DNA of 64,000 nucleotides from the NCBI GenBank assembly GCA_963782445.1, contig CAWAJM010000001.1:3100001-3164000 (forward strand), read 5' to 3'. Positions 46,226 through 56,293 of this stretch are shown one piece after another. The notes beneath the pieces were generated by a model. It was given only the letters and a program-made list of their open reading frames with translations. It was not told the origin of the DNA and made no database searches. The position numbers and the translations under genes were made by a program. The first letter of the stretch is position 1; each line of letters opens with the position of its first letter. The stretch comes from ZC4RG20 sp963782445 (GTDB lineage: Bacteria; Pseudomonadota; Gammaproteobacteria; Steroidobacterales; Rariloculaceae).

Positions 46226-47284
46226 CGGTGCAGCCATACTCGAAGCAGCGCCAGCAACTGCTGCGTGTCGACGGGCTTTGCCACGTAGTCCGAAGCCCCG
46301 GCCTCGAGGCACTTCTCCCTATCGCCGCTCATCGCCTTCGCAGTCAATGCGATGATGGGCAGCCGCGCCCGCTTGCGGTCCGCGCGGATGTGCCGCAGCG
46401 TCTCGTAGCCGTCCATCTCCGGCATCATGATGTCGAGGAGCACGACTGCGAGATCCGGCGTCTCCCGAATGAGCCGGATTGCGTCGCGGCCGTTATTCGC
46501 GGAGATCACGCGCATGCGCCTCCCCTCGAGCACGGTCGACAGCGCAAAGATATTGCGGACATCGTCGTCGACGACGAGGATCTTGCGCCCGGCCAGCCCG
46601 GCTTCGCCTTCGCGCCACCGGCGCATCGTGGCGCGCAGATCCTCGGGCAGCGCATCGAGCGGCCGGTGCAGGAACACATGCACCTCTTCGAGGAGCGCGG
46701 GGACGGATTCGGGACGGCGCAGAACGAGCCGATCCGCCCGCGCGTCGAGGCACGCGCTCGCGGTTTCCGGCGCCGCGTCGGCAGCGTGGACGATAAACGG
46801 TATGTTGCGGAGCCCCGGATCGGTCAGCGCCGCGTCCAGCAAGCGCTCTGGGGCGGCCAGGCCGGCGTCGACCACCACGCAATCGAAGTTCCGCCCACGC
46901 AGGCATTGCACGGCCTCTTCCGCGCTCGAAGCCGTCTCGGGCGCGAGGCCGGCCTCCGCGAGCAGCCCTCCGAGCCGGCCGCCGCCGGCCTCGGCGACGA
47001 GGAGCCGGCGCGTCGGCGCCGCCGCGAATCCGAGCAGTCGATCGAGGCTGCGGCCGAGCTCTTTGCTCCCAATGGGCTTCGTGAGCGCCGTGAATGCGCC
47101 GCGCGACCGCGCCTCGAGCCCATCGTTCTTTGCGGAGATGACCTGCACCGGCACCTGCCGCAGCGCCTCGTTGCTCTTGAGCCCGTGCAGCACGGACCAG
47201 CCGTGCATCTCCGGCAGCGCCAAGTCGAGGCAGATACCGGCCACGGCGTAAGTGCGCGCAAGCTCCGCGGCAGCGGTGCCGCTC
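46222..47284 (-). CDS. Multi-receiver C-terminal part of the large hybrid kinase, separated by +1 frameshift
   Basis: The visible frame has three receiver modules in about 350 residues. The first continues from the kinase at 47285 (TAAAELARTYAVAGICLDLALPE...). The second is degenerate: RRLLVAEAGGG, with FDCVVVDAGL in place of a normal Asp-containing strand, and no conserved Lys. The third is complete (ILVVDDDVRNIFAL, VLLDIMMPEMDGYE, YVAKPVD). The frame has only a GTG at 47244 as an apparent start, which lies inside the first receiver, so it is not an independent gene. Removing one T from GACGTTC (minus strand; plus-strand GAACGTC at 47285-47291) fuses it to the kinase. Confidence 0.8.
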
Positions 47285-50200
47285 GAACGTCACGACACAT
47301 TTCTGACCGCGCTCGTGCGCCGCCTCGACGAGCGCCGTCGCGGTCTCGGGTTCGGCCGCGACCACGAGCAGGACGCTGTCCTGCGCGCCGATCTCGTCGC
47401 GATCGTCGGCGATGGGCTGGGGGCGCGTGACGGGCACGAGCATGGAAGCGTGGGCAGCCGAATGCACGGCGGGCGCCGGATCCTCGCTGCGGTCCGGCGA
47501 GGCGGAGCCGGCATAGACGGACGGCAGGTAGAGCGTGAACGTGCTGCCGCGCCCAGGCGTGCTCTCCAGCTTGATCTCGCCGCCGAGCAGCTGGGCGAGC
47601 TCGCGGCTGATGGCGAGCCCGAGGCCCGTGCCGCCGTGCTTGCGCGCCGTGCCGGCCTCCGCCTGCTGAAACGCCTCGAAAACGATCTTCTGTTTATCGG
47701 CCGGGATGCCCATCCCCGTGTCGCTTACCGCGAAGGCGACGACGGCCTCGGCGCGATCGAGCACCGCGTGGCCCGGCATCCAGCCCTCGCGCGCAACGTA
47801 GACGGCGAGCTTGACCATGCCTTGCTCGGTAAACTTGAACGCGTTCGAAAGCAGGTTCTTGAGGACCTGCATGAGGCGCTTGGGATCCGTATGGATCGTT
47901 CCCGCCAGGGCTTCCTCGAGCATCGGGTCGAGCTCCGCTGCGAACGCGAGCTGCCGTGCTTCGACCTCGTGCCGGAAGTTGCGCTCGACGGTTTCTTTGA
48001 GGCCGGCCAGCGCGACCTCCTCCGACTCCACCGTGACCGTGCCCGACTCGATCTTCGACAGGTCGAGGATCTCGCTGATCAAGTTCAGAAGATCCGTGCC
48101 GGCGGCATAGATCGTCGAGGCGTATTCGACCTGGCGACCGGAGAGATTGCTTTCGGCATTCTCCGCGAGCTGTTGGCCGAGCACGAGGATGCTGTTCAGA
48201 GGCGTCCGCAGCTCGTGCGACATGTTGGCCAGGAACTCGGACTTGTAGCGGGACGTGAGCGCAAGTTCCGCAGCCTTCTCCTCGAGCGCACGCCGCGCCT
48301 GCTCGATCTCGCCGTTCTTGCGCTCGACCTCGGCATTCTGAGCCGCCAGCAGCTGCGCTTTCTGCGCCAGCTCTTCGTTGGTCTTCTGCAGCTCATGCTG
48401 CTGCGTCTGCTGCTCCGTCGCGAGCTGCTGCGACTGGGCCAGCAGCCGCTCGGTGCGCATCGTCACCTCGATATTGTTGATGACGACGCCGACGATGTCG
48501 GCGAGTTGCTCGAGGAACGCGATGTGCGCGCCCGTGAATGTGTGCAGCGAAGCGAGCTCGATGACGGCCTTGACCTGACCTTCGAACAGCACGGGCAGCA
48601 CGATGAGGTGGCGAGGCGCTGCCTCGACGATGCCCGAGCCGATGCGTACGGTATTCTCCGGCAGGCTGCTGAGCATGATCGGCTTGCACTCGGCGGCGCA
48701 CTGGCCGATGAGGCCTTCTCCGATGCCGTACTCGCGCAGCGCCCCGGCGTTGCTGAGATCCGCATAAGCGGCCAGCTGGCGCAGCCGGGGGCCGCGCTCG
48801 GTCTCGCCGGCCACGTACATGATGCCATGCTGGGCATGCACGAGCGGCGCGAGCTCGGACAGCAGCATCTGGCCGACCGTGTTGAGGTCTCGCTGACCCT
48901 GCATCATTCGGCTGAACTTGGCCAGGTTCGTCTTGAGCCAGTCCTGCTGAGTATTGCGCTCCGTCGTCTGCCGGAGGTTGCCGATCATGGCATTGATGTA
49001 GTTCTTGAGGTCCGCCACCTCGCCGCGCGCGTCGACCTGGATATAGCGCGTGAGGTCGCCTTTCGTCACGGCCGTCGCGACATCGGCGATCGCGCGCACC
49101 TGCGTCGTGAGATTCGCCGCGAGCAGGTTCACGTTGGCGGTGAGGTCCTTCCACGTGCCGGCCGCGCCCGGCACGTTTGCCTGGCCGCCGAGCCGGCCCT
49201 CGACGCCGACCTCGCGGGCCACGGTCGTGACCTGGTCCGCGAAGATTGCAAGGGTGTCGATCATCGAGTTGATCGTGTTCGCAAGCGCCGCGACCTCGCC
49301 CTTCGACTCGACCGTGAGCTTCTGCGTCAGGTCGCCATTCGCGACGGCCGTCACGACCTTGACGATGCCGCGCACCTGGTTCGTGAGGTTCGCGGCCATG
49401 ACGTTGACGTTGTCGGTCAAGTTCTTCCAGGTGCCCGCGACACCCGGCACCGTGGCCTGTCCGCCGAGCTTGCCTTCCGTGCCGACCTCGCGCGCGACGC
49501 GCGTGACCTCGGCCGCGAAGCCATTGAGCTGATCGACGAGCGTGTTGATCGTGTTCTTGAGCTCGAGGATCTCGCCTTTGACGTCGACGGTGATCTTGCG
49601 GGAAAGATCGCCGCGTGCGATAGCCGTCGAGACCTCCGCAATGCCGCGTACCTGGCTCGTGAGGTTCGCAGCCATGACATTGACGTTGTCCGTCAGGCCC
49701 TTCCAGGTACCGGCAACGCCCGGTACCTCGGCCTGGCCGCCGAGCTGGCCCTCGGTGCCGACCTCGCGCGCGACGCGCGTGACCTCCGAGGCGAAGCTGT
49801 TGAGCTGGTCCACCATCGTGTTGATCGTGTTCTTGAGCTCCAGAATCTCGCCCTGAACCTCGACCGTGATCTTGCGCGAGAGGTCTCCGCGTGCGACGGC
49901 CGTCGTGACCTCGGCGATATTGCGGACCTGCGCCGTCAGGTTCGAGGCCATCGAGTTCACGTTGTCGGTGAGGTCCTTCCAGGTGCCCGCGACGCCCGGC
50001 ACGCGCGCCTGGCCGCCGAGCTTCCCCTCCGTGCCCACGCCGCGTGCGACGCGCGTGACCTCGGCCGCGAAGCTGTTGAGCTGATCCACCATCGTATTGA
50101 TGGTGTTCTTGAGCTCGAGCAGCTCGCCCTTCACGTCGACGGTGATCTTGCGCGAGAGGTCGCCGCGCGCGATGGCCGTGGCGACATCGGCAATGCCGCG

Positions 50201-51661
50201 CACTTGGTCCGTCAGATTCGTTGCCATGACGTTCACGTTGTCCGTGAGGTCCTTCCAGGTGCCCGCGACACCCGGCACCTCGGCCTGCCCGCCGAGCATC
50301 CCTTCCGTGCCGACCTCGCGCGCGACGCGCGTGACCTCGGCCGCGAAGCTGTTGAGCTGGTCCACCATCGTGTTGATCGTGTTCTTGAGCTCGAGGATCT
50401 CGCCTTTGACGTCGACGGTAACCTTGTGGGAGAGGTCGCCGCGCGCGACCGCCGTCGCGACTTCTGCGATGTTGCGCACCTGACCGGTCAAGTTGCCGGC
50501 CATCGAATTGACGTTGTCCGTCAGGTTCTTCCATGTGCCCGCGACGCCGGGGACTTCGGCCTGGCCGCCGAGCTTGCCCTCGGTGCCCACCTCGCGCGCA
50601 ACGCGCGTGACTTCCGAGGCGAAGCTGTTGAGCTGGTCCACCATCGTGTTGATCGTGTTCTTGAGCTCGAGGATCTCGCCTTTCACGTCGACGGTGATCT
50701 TGCGCGAGAGGTCGCCTCTGGCGATGGCCGTGGCGACCTCGGCAATGCCGCGTACCTGGTCCGTAAGGTTCGCAGCCATGACGTTGACGTTGTCCGTCAG
50801 GTCCTTCCAGGTGCCCGCGACCCCCGGCACGATGGCTTGGCCGCCGAGCTTGCCCTCCGTGCCCACCTCGCGCGCGACGCGTGTAACCTCCGAGGCGAAC
50901 GAGCGCAGCTGATCGACCATCGTATTGATGGCCTCCTTGAGCTGCAGCATCTCGCCGCGCACGTCGACCGTGATCTTGCGGGAGAGGTCGCCGTTTGCGA
51001 CCGCGATCGTGACCTCTGAGATATTGCGCACCTGAGCCGTCAGGTGATTGGCCATCGAGTTCACGTTGTCCGTGAGATCCTTCCAGACTCCCGAGACCTC
51101 CTTGACGACGGCCTGACCGCCGAGCTTGCCTTCGGCGCCCACCTCGCGGGCGACGCGCGTCACCTCCGACGTGAAGACGCGCATCTGCCTGATCATCGTG
51201 TTGACGATCTCGGCCGAGCGCAGGAACTCGCCTTCGATCCGCCGGCCCTCGACCTCGAGAGGCACCGTCTGCGAGAGATCGCCCTTAGCGACCGCCGCAA
51301 GGCTGCGCGTGACTTCGCTGGTGGGCCAGAGCAGATCGTCGATGAGGCCGTTGACCGAGGTCTCCATGCCGCCCCAGGCGCCCGCGGCCCGCTCCGAACG
51401 CACGCGCTGGCGCGTCTTGCCACGCTTGCCCACGGCCTCGCTGACGCGCTCGAGCTCGCCGGCAAGATGCGCATTGGCGGCGACGATATCGTTGAAGGTA
51501 TCGGCGATCTTCCCCTCGATGCCCGTCCAGTGCCCGGGCAGCCGGGCCGAGAAATCGCCGCGGCGCACTGCCTGCAGACAGGCGAGCAGCAGGGAAGGGT
51601 CGAAGTCGGCGGCGGACAGGCCCGGTCCGCCCGCAACGAGGCCGGTAGCGTGGCTTTCCAT
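47285..51661 (-). CDS. Giant poly-HAMP GAF hybrid histidine kinase
   Basis: The kinase has 1459 residues to the frameshift; the intended product, with the receiver part, would be about 1812. No transmembrane helix. After an N-terminal HAMP-like region (1-216) come seven nearly identical 92-residue HAMP repeats (217-860). A partial HAMP follows, then a GAF domain (about 915-1065) and coiled coil (1070-1140). HisKA has His1149 in ANMSHELRTPL. HATPase contains SDTGMGIPADKQ and GGTGLGLAISREL. The architecture matches fungal Nik1-type osmosensing kinases and bacterial relatives. The frame as read continues wrongly past 47285 to 46493. Confidence 0.92.
49082..51013 (-). repeat. Seven 276-base coding repeats (HAMP units)
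   Basis: Seven tandem in-frame units of 276 bases (92 codons) encode HAMP domains with the pattern GDLSRKITVDVKGEILELKN ... INTMVDQLNSFASEVTRVAREVG ... GTWKDLTDNVN. Units are highly similar at both protein and DNA level, so unequal recombination could change the copy number. A diverged unit precedes and a partial one follows. Confidence 0.93.
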
Positions 51662-51758
51662 GGTGAGCCCTTCGTGTTATCGAGCGTTTACTGCCACGCG
51701 AGTGCGGGGCGTCACGCTAAGGTACTCGGCCCGGGCTCCGGGCTCAACATCGGTCCGG

Positions 51759-52901
51759 CTACGCCTGCGTGCGGCGCGACCTCCCGGGCGCTCTCGATTT
51801 CGAGAACAGTGCGGCGGCCGCAACGCGGCTCCCGCGCAACACGAGCAGCAGGCGGTCGGCCGGCTCGATTGGCACGTCTGGGCCCGGATTAAGGATGCTC
51901 TGCCCGTTGGCGCGGTCGATCTGCACTACGAAGAACGCCCCCTGGCCGCGCAGCTCGGCGTCGCGCACTGTCCAGCCGACGACGATGCCGTCGACGGGCA
52001 CGCTCACGCCTTCGAGCTCGAGGCCGAACTCGTGCAGCCCGCGCTTGATGTCCCGCATCTGCGCCGAGTCCTGCAGCACGCGCTCGGTGGCCGGATACAG
52101 AATCATCTCCGCGATGCGCTCGGCACCCGTGTGGGTGGGCAACACGACCCGGCTGGCGCCGGCGTGATAGAGCTTGCTCTCCGTCGTCGAGGCCTCGCCG
52201 CGGGCGATGATCTCGAGCGCCGGATTCAGGTTGCGGGCGCTCAATGTGATGAACACGTTGGCCGCATCGTCCGGCAGCACGGTCGCGAGCACCCGCGCGC
52301 GCTTGATGCGCGCGACTTCGAGCGCGCTTTCGTCGATCGCATCGGCCGTGACGCAGAGGTAGCCCTGCGCCTGCGCCTCCGCCACCTTAGCGGGATCGCG
52401 ATCGACGATCACGAACGCGGCACCGGCCGGCTGCAGCTGACTCGCAAGCTGCATGCCGATGCGGCCGAAGCCGCAAATCACGACGTGGCCCTCGAGACGG
52501 TCGATCTGTGTCTGCATGCGGTCGAGCCCCAGCATTCTGCGGATCTGGAAAACAGTAAAGGCCTGCACGAGCGCGCCCGTCAACACGATCATGCCGGTGC
52601 AGCCGAGGACGATCGTGGCCGTCGTCAACGTGCGCAGATAGACCGTATCGATCGGCCGAACCTCGTCGTAGCCGACCGAGAACATCGTGAGCACGACCAT
52701 ATATGTCGAGTCGCCGAGGCTCCAGCCGGCCCGGAGGTAACCGATGGTCGCCGCGCCGAATACGACGGCCACGAGGGCCAGCGCAATCGCGAGGTTGCGC
52801 AGGGGCGAGTCCAAGGCTCCGCCGGCCGCGGCCGAGAGCGCCTCGCGCGCCTGCCGCCGCCGCAGCGCCGGCCGCCCAGGTTCTATGCCGTGGCGTTTCA
52901 T
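51759..52901 (-). CDS. Two-TM potassium channel family protein with RCK (TrkA-N) domain
   Basis: This 380-residue inner-membrane protein has TM1 (about 36-56), a pore loop, TM2 (about 91-116), and a cytoplasmic RCK domain with NAD-binding motif GFGRIG (144-149) plus a TrkA-C domain (about 280-365). It regulates K+ or other ion flux. The filter reads TMFSVGYDEV (72-81), so the last Gly of the K+ signature GYG is replaced by Asp; selectivity is uncertain. It sits downstream of the kinase gene on the same strand, with 97 bases between them. Confidence 0.88.
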   Translation of the reverse strand: MKRHGIEPGRPALRRRQAREALSAAAGGALDSPLRNLAIALALVAVVFGAATIGYLRAGWSLGDSTYMVVLTMFSVGYDEVRPIDTVYLRTLTTATIVLGCTGMIVLTGALVQAFTVFQIRRMLGLDRMQTQIDRLEGHVVICGFGRIGMQLASQLQPAGAAFVIVDRDPAKVAEAQAQGYLCVTADAIDESALEVARIKRARVLATVLPDDAANVFITLSARNLNPALEIIARGEASTTESKLYHAGASRVVLPTHTGAERIAEMILYPATERVLQDSAQMRDIKRGLHEFGLELEGVSVPVDGIVVGWTVRDAELRGQGAFFVVQIDRANGQSILNPGPDVPIEPADRLLLVLRGSRVAAAALFSKSRAPGRSRRTQA

Positions 52902-53090
52902 GCAGCGCGTAGCTTAGCCTTCCCCTCGCCGTGCGTCGCGGCCGAGAGTCGGCGGGACCGCCGTGGCGAGGATCGAGAAGGCGCGCGTGCCCGCACGTCT
53001 GGCGCTCGCGGGGCTCGCCGGCGACGCCGGCGTGGCGGCGGATGCGAGCGCGGGCCAGCCCTTGTTTGGCGCCTCCGACCCGAATCATCC

Positions 53091-54236
53091 CTACGGTGAG
53101 ATGCCGCGATAGACTTCGTAGCGCACGGCGTCCTCGGCCTTGAGCACGACGCCGAGGCCGAGGCGGGTCGGGTCCGGCTTCAAGCGGCCGTCGACGGGCG
53201 AGAGGGCCCCGTCGAGCAACATGTGCTCGATGCGGTCGTGATCGTGAAAGAACTCCAGATGGCGCAGGCGCTCCACGGCGCAGAAGGCATGCGCGGAGAT
53301 CGTCGGGGCACAGTGCGCCGAAAGGTCCAGCGAGCGCGCCGAAGCGAGTGCGGCCACCTGCAGCAAGCCCGTAATTCCTCCGCATCGCGTGACGTCGGCC
53401 TGCAGGCAATCGACCGCCTGCGCTTCGAGGAGATCGACGAAGTCGTAGAGCACGTAGCCGTATTCGCCGGCGGCCACGTCGAGACCGGGCGGGCCTTGAT
53501 CGCGGATCAGCCGCAAGCCGTCCCGGTCGTCCGAAGAGACCGGCTCCTCGAACCAAGAGACGTTCCAATCCTCCCGGAAGCGCCAGGCCCAGTAGAGCGC
53601 CTCCTTGCGGCTCAGGGCACCGTTCGCGTCCGCCATGAGGAGCGTGTCCTCGCCGATCGCCGAGCGGCAGGCCGCAAGCCGCTCGGGATCCTGATCGGGA
53701 TGCCGCGAGGTCTTGATCTTGACGCTCGGAATTCCCCGCTCGACCCAGTCCCGGACCTGCGAGACTAGGCGATCCAGCGGGTAGTTGCAGAACCCGCCCG
53801 AGCCGTAGACGGGCACCGAATCGTGGAAGACGTTCAGGAGCCGCAGCAGCGGCAACCCTAGCAGTTTGGCTTTGAGATCCCAGAGAGCGACGTCCACGGA
53901 GGCGACGGCCATTGTACCGATCCCCGGCCGGCCGGCATTACGCAGCGACTGCATGAGATCGCGCCAGATCGAACCGACCGCAAACGCGTCTTCGCCAAGG
54001 ACCCGCGGCCCCAGCTTCGATTCGACTAGACGTGCCGTGCTCACGTCGCCGTAGGTGTAGCCGATCCCTGTCTCGCCGCCGGCTTCGACTTCGACGACCA
54101 CCATTGTCGTCGAAGCCCATTGGAACGTACCGTCGGACTCGAGGCCGTCCGGCCCGTCTGTCGGCACCTCGTAGGCCGCGACGGAAACGCGTTCGATCTT
54201 CGGCCCATTCGGCGTCGCCGCTCCCTCGTTCGTCAT
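53091..54236 (-). CDS. Enolase-superfamily enzyme (mandelate racemase/muconate lactonising type)
   Basis: This 381-residue cytoplasmic enzyme has an N-terminal capping domain and a TIM barrel. The catalytic set is visible: Lys173/Lys175 in VKIK, metal ligands Asp203 (MADANGA), Glu230/231 (WFEEP) and Glu258 (AAGEYGY), and His308 in SAHCAPTISAH. The KxK plus His pattern is that of the mandelate racemase / sugar-acid dehydratase groups. The substrate is unknown, probably an acid sugar or alpha-hydroxy acid. ATG 54236 fits the family; a frame extends upstream without support. Confidence 0.88.
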   Translation of the reverse strand: MTNEGAATPNGPKIERVSVAAYEVPTDGPDGLESDGTFQWASTTMVVVEVEAGGETGIGYTYGDVSTARLVESKLGPRVLGEDAFAVGSIWRDLMQSLRNAGRPGIGTMAVASVDVALWDLKAKLLGLPLLRLLNVFHDSVPVYGSGGFCNYPLDRLVSQVRDWVERGIPSVKIKTSRHPDQDPERLAACRSAIGEDTLLMADANGALSRKEALYWAWRFREDWNVSWFEEPVSSDDRDGLRLIRDQGPPGLDVAAGEYGYVLYDFVDLLEAQAVDCLQADVTRCGGITGLLQVAALASARSLDLSAHCAPTISAHAFCAVERLRHLEFFHDHDRIEHMLLDGALSPVDGRLKPDPTRLGLGVVLKAEDAVRYEVYRGISP

Positions 54237-54361
54237 ACGCGCGCTTCGCCTCCGCGTTGCAGCGAGTGGATTGTCAGATTGCCGCGCGGTTCCTCCGCGT
54301 GTCGATTGGTGCGCTGACCGATTCGCGCCCCCGGGCCTAAAAATTCCGTGCGTGTCGTTTC

Positions 54362-54377
54362 TGGCACGTGCCTTGCA
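54362..54377 (+). promoter_or_regulatory. Sigma-54 (RpoN) -24/-12 promoter, perfect consensus
   Basis: TGGCACGTGCCTTGCA matches TGGCACG-N4-TTGCA at every defined position. It lies 105 bases upstream of the ThDP-enzyme gene in the divergent gap after the enolase-family gene. The expected transcription start is near 54388. A bacterial enhancer-binding protein would be required; no such gene or obvious upstream activator site is visible in the window. Confidence 0.85.
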
Positions 54378-54481
54378 CGTATGGCGTCTAGAGAGGACGA
54401 AAAGTTCGGACTCTGCGGCAGGCGCCGATTTCAACGCGCGCGAACGGGCTGCAGATAATAAATTGAGGAGATGAGTGATCC

Positions 54482-56290
54482 ATGAGTAAGACGGTCGGCG
54501 ATTTTTTGCTGCAGCGGCTCTCCGAATGGGGCGTCGAGCGCATCTACGGCTATCCTGGCGACGGCATCAACGGCATCGTCGGCGCCTTGGACCGAATGGG
54601 CGGCGGGATCGAATTCGTGCAGACACGGCACGAGGAGATGGCTGCCTTCATGGCCTGCGCCCATGCGAAATTTACGGGCCATGTCGGCGTGTGCCTCGCC
54701 ACGTCGGGGCCTGGCGCCATCCATCTGCTCAACGGCCTCTACGACGCCAAGCTCGATCATCAGCCCGTCGTCGCGATCGTCGGCCAGCAGGCGCGCTCCG
54801 CGCTCGGCGGCCATTTTCAGCAGGAAGTCGACCTGATCTCGCTCTATAAGGACGTCGCGGGCGACTACGTGCACATGGCGTCCTCGCCCGTGCAGGTGCG
54901 CCATCTCATCGATCGCGCCGTGCGCATCGCCAAGTCCGAGCGCACCGTGACGTGCGTGATCGTGCCGAACGACGTGCAGGAGCTCGAGGCCGTCGAGGCG
55001 CCGCCGCGAGCGCATGGCACCGTGCATTCCGGCGTGGGCTACTCGGTGCCGCACGTCGTGCCGGCCGAGGAAGACCTCGAGCGCGCCGCGCGCGTGCTCA
55101 ACGAAGGCAAGCGCGTCGCGATGCTGATCGGTGCCGGCGCGCTCCACGCCTCCGAGGAGGTCGCCGAGGTCGCCGAGCTGCTCGGCGCCGGCGTCGCCAA
55201 GGCGCTGCTCGGCAAGGCTGCGCTGCCCGACGATCTGCCCTACGTCACGGGCTCGATCGGACTGCTCGGCACCAAGCCGAGCTGGGACCTCATGGACGGC
55301 TGTGACACGCTGCTCATGGTCGGCTCCGGTTTCCCGTACTCGGAATTTCTACCCGCCGAGGGCCAGGCCCGAGGCGTGCAGATCGACATCTCGGGCCGCA
55401 TGCTCGGGCTGCGCTATCCGATGGAGGTCAACCTCGTAGGCGACAGCGCCGCGACACTGCGCGCGCTCAAGGGCAGGCTCAAACCCAAGCAGGACCGCGC
55501 CTGGCGCAAACAAATCGAGGCCGGCGTCGCGCAGTGGTGGCGTGTACTCGAGGACCGCGCCAAGCAGAAGGCGGACCCCATCAATCCGCAGCGCATGTTC
55601 TGGGAGCTATCCTCGCGGCTGCCCGAGAACTCCATCATCACCTGCGACTCGGGCTCGGCCGCGAACTGGTACGCGCGCGACGTGAAGATCCGCCGCGGCA
55701 TGATGGCTTCGCTCTCGGGCGGCCTCGCGACCATGGGGCCCGGCGTGCCGTACGCCATCGCCGCGAAATTCGCGTTCCCGGACCGTCCCGTCATCGCGAC
55801 GGTCGGCGATGGCGCCATGCAGATGAACGGCAATTCCGAGCTCGTGACGGCCGCGAAGTACTGGAAGCACTGGAAAGACCCGCGGCTCGTCGTCATGGTG
55901 CTCAATAACCGCGATCTGAATCAGGTGACCTGGGAGCAGCGCGTGCTGGCCGGCGACCCGAAGTTCGAGGGCTCGCAGGCCATCCCGAGCTTTCCGTACG
56001 CAGATTACGGGGAGATGATCGGCTTCAAAGGCATCCGTGTCGACAAACCCGAGCAGATCGGACCCGCTTGGGACGCGGCGCTGGCCGCGGACCGACCCGT
56101 CGTCCTCGAGGCCTACACGGACGGCAACGTGCCGCCGCTGCCGCCGCACATCAAGCTCAAGCAGGCCCGAGCCTACGCGTCGGCGCTGCTGCACGGCGAC
56201 CCCGAAGCGCTCAACATCGTTCTCGAGACCATTCGCGAGATCAAAGCGGATTGGGCTCACATCGGCGAGCGCGACAAGGCCGAGGCCTGA
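54482..56290 (+). CDS. ThDP-dependent enzyme, pyruvate oxidase/PoxB-like
   Basis: This 602-residue cytoplasmic ThDP enzyme has all three domains. Catalytic Glu is in RHEEMAAFMACAHAKFTG, the FAD-type middle domain has GAGALHASEEV, and the PP-domain motif GDGAMQMNGN leads to VMVLNNRD. This matches pyruvate oxidase / pyruvate:quinone oxidoreductase (PoxB) and the related large acetolactate-synthase-like group. It lacks the long amphipathic C-terminal lipid-activated tail of E. coli PoxB, so quinone reduction is less certain. A GAGGAG Shine-Dalgarno lies upstream. It is followed after three bases by an FAD/Fe-S dehydrogenase gene. Confidence 0.9.
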   Translation: MSKTVGDFLLQRLSEWGVERIYGYPGDGINGIVGALDRMGGGIEFVQTRHEEMAAFMACAHAKFTGHVGVCLATSGPGAIHLLNGLYDAKLDHQPVVAIVGQQARSALGGHFQQEVDLISLYKDVAGDYVHMASSPVQVRHLIDRAVRIAKSERTVTCVIVPNDVQELEAVEAPPRAHGTVHSGVGYSVPHVVPAEEDLERAARVLNEGKRVAMLIGAGALHASEEVAEVAELLGAGVAKALLGKAALPDDLPYVTGSIGLLGTKPSWDLMDGCDTLLMVGSGFPYSEFLPAEGQARGVQIDISGRMLGLRYPMEVNLVGDSAATLRALKGRLKPKQDRAWRKQIEAGVAQWWRVLEDRAKQKADPINPQRMFWELSSRLPENSIITCDSGSAANWYARDVKIRRGMMASLSGGLATMGPGVPYAIAAKFAFPDRPVIATVGDGAMQMNGNSELVTAAKYWKHWKDPRLVVMVLNNRDLNQVTWEQRVLAGDPKFEGSQAIPSFPYADYGEMIGFKGIRVDKPEQIGPAWDAALAADRPVVLEAYTDGNVPPLPPHIKLKQARAYASALLHGDPEALNIVLETIREIKADWAHIGERDKAEA

Positions 56291-56293
56291 GCC

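Noticed and set aside
49082..51013. Regular repeats as a CRISPR array or other non-coding repeat
   Set aside because: The 276-base units are in-frame HAMP codons within one kinase gene; no spacers.
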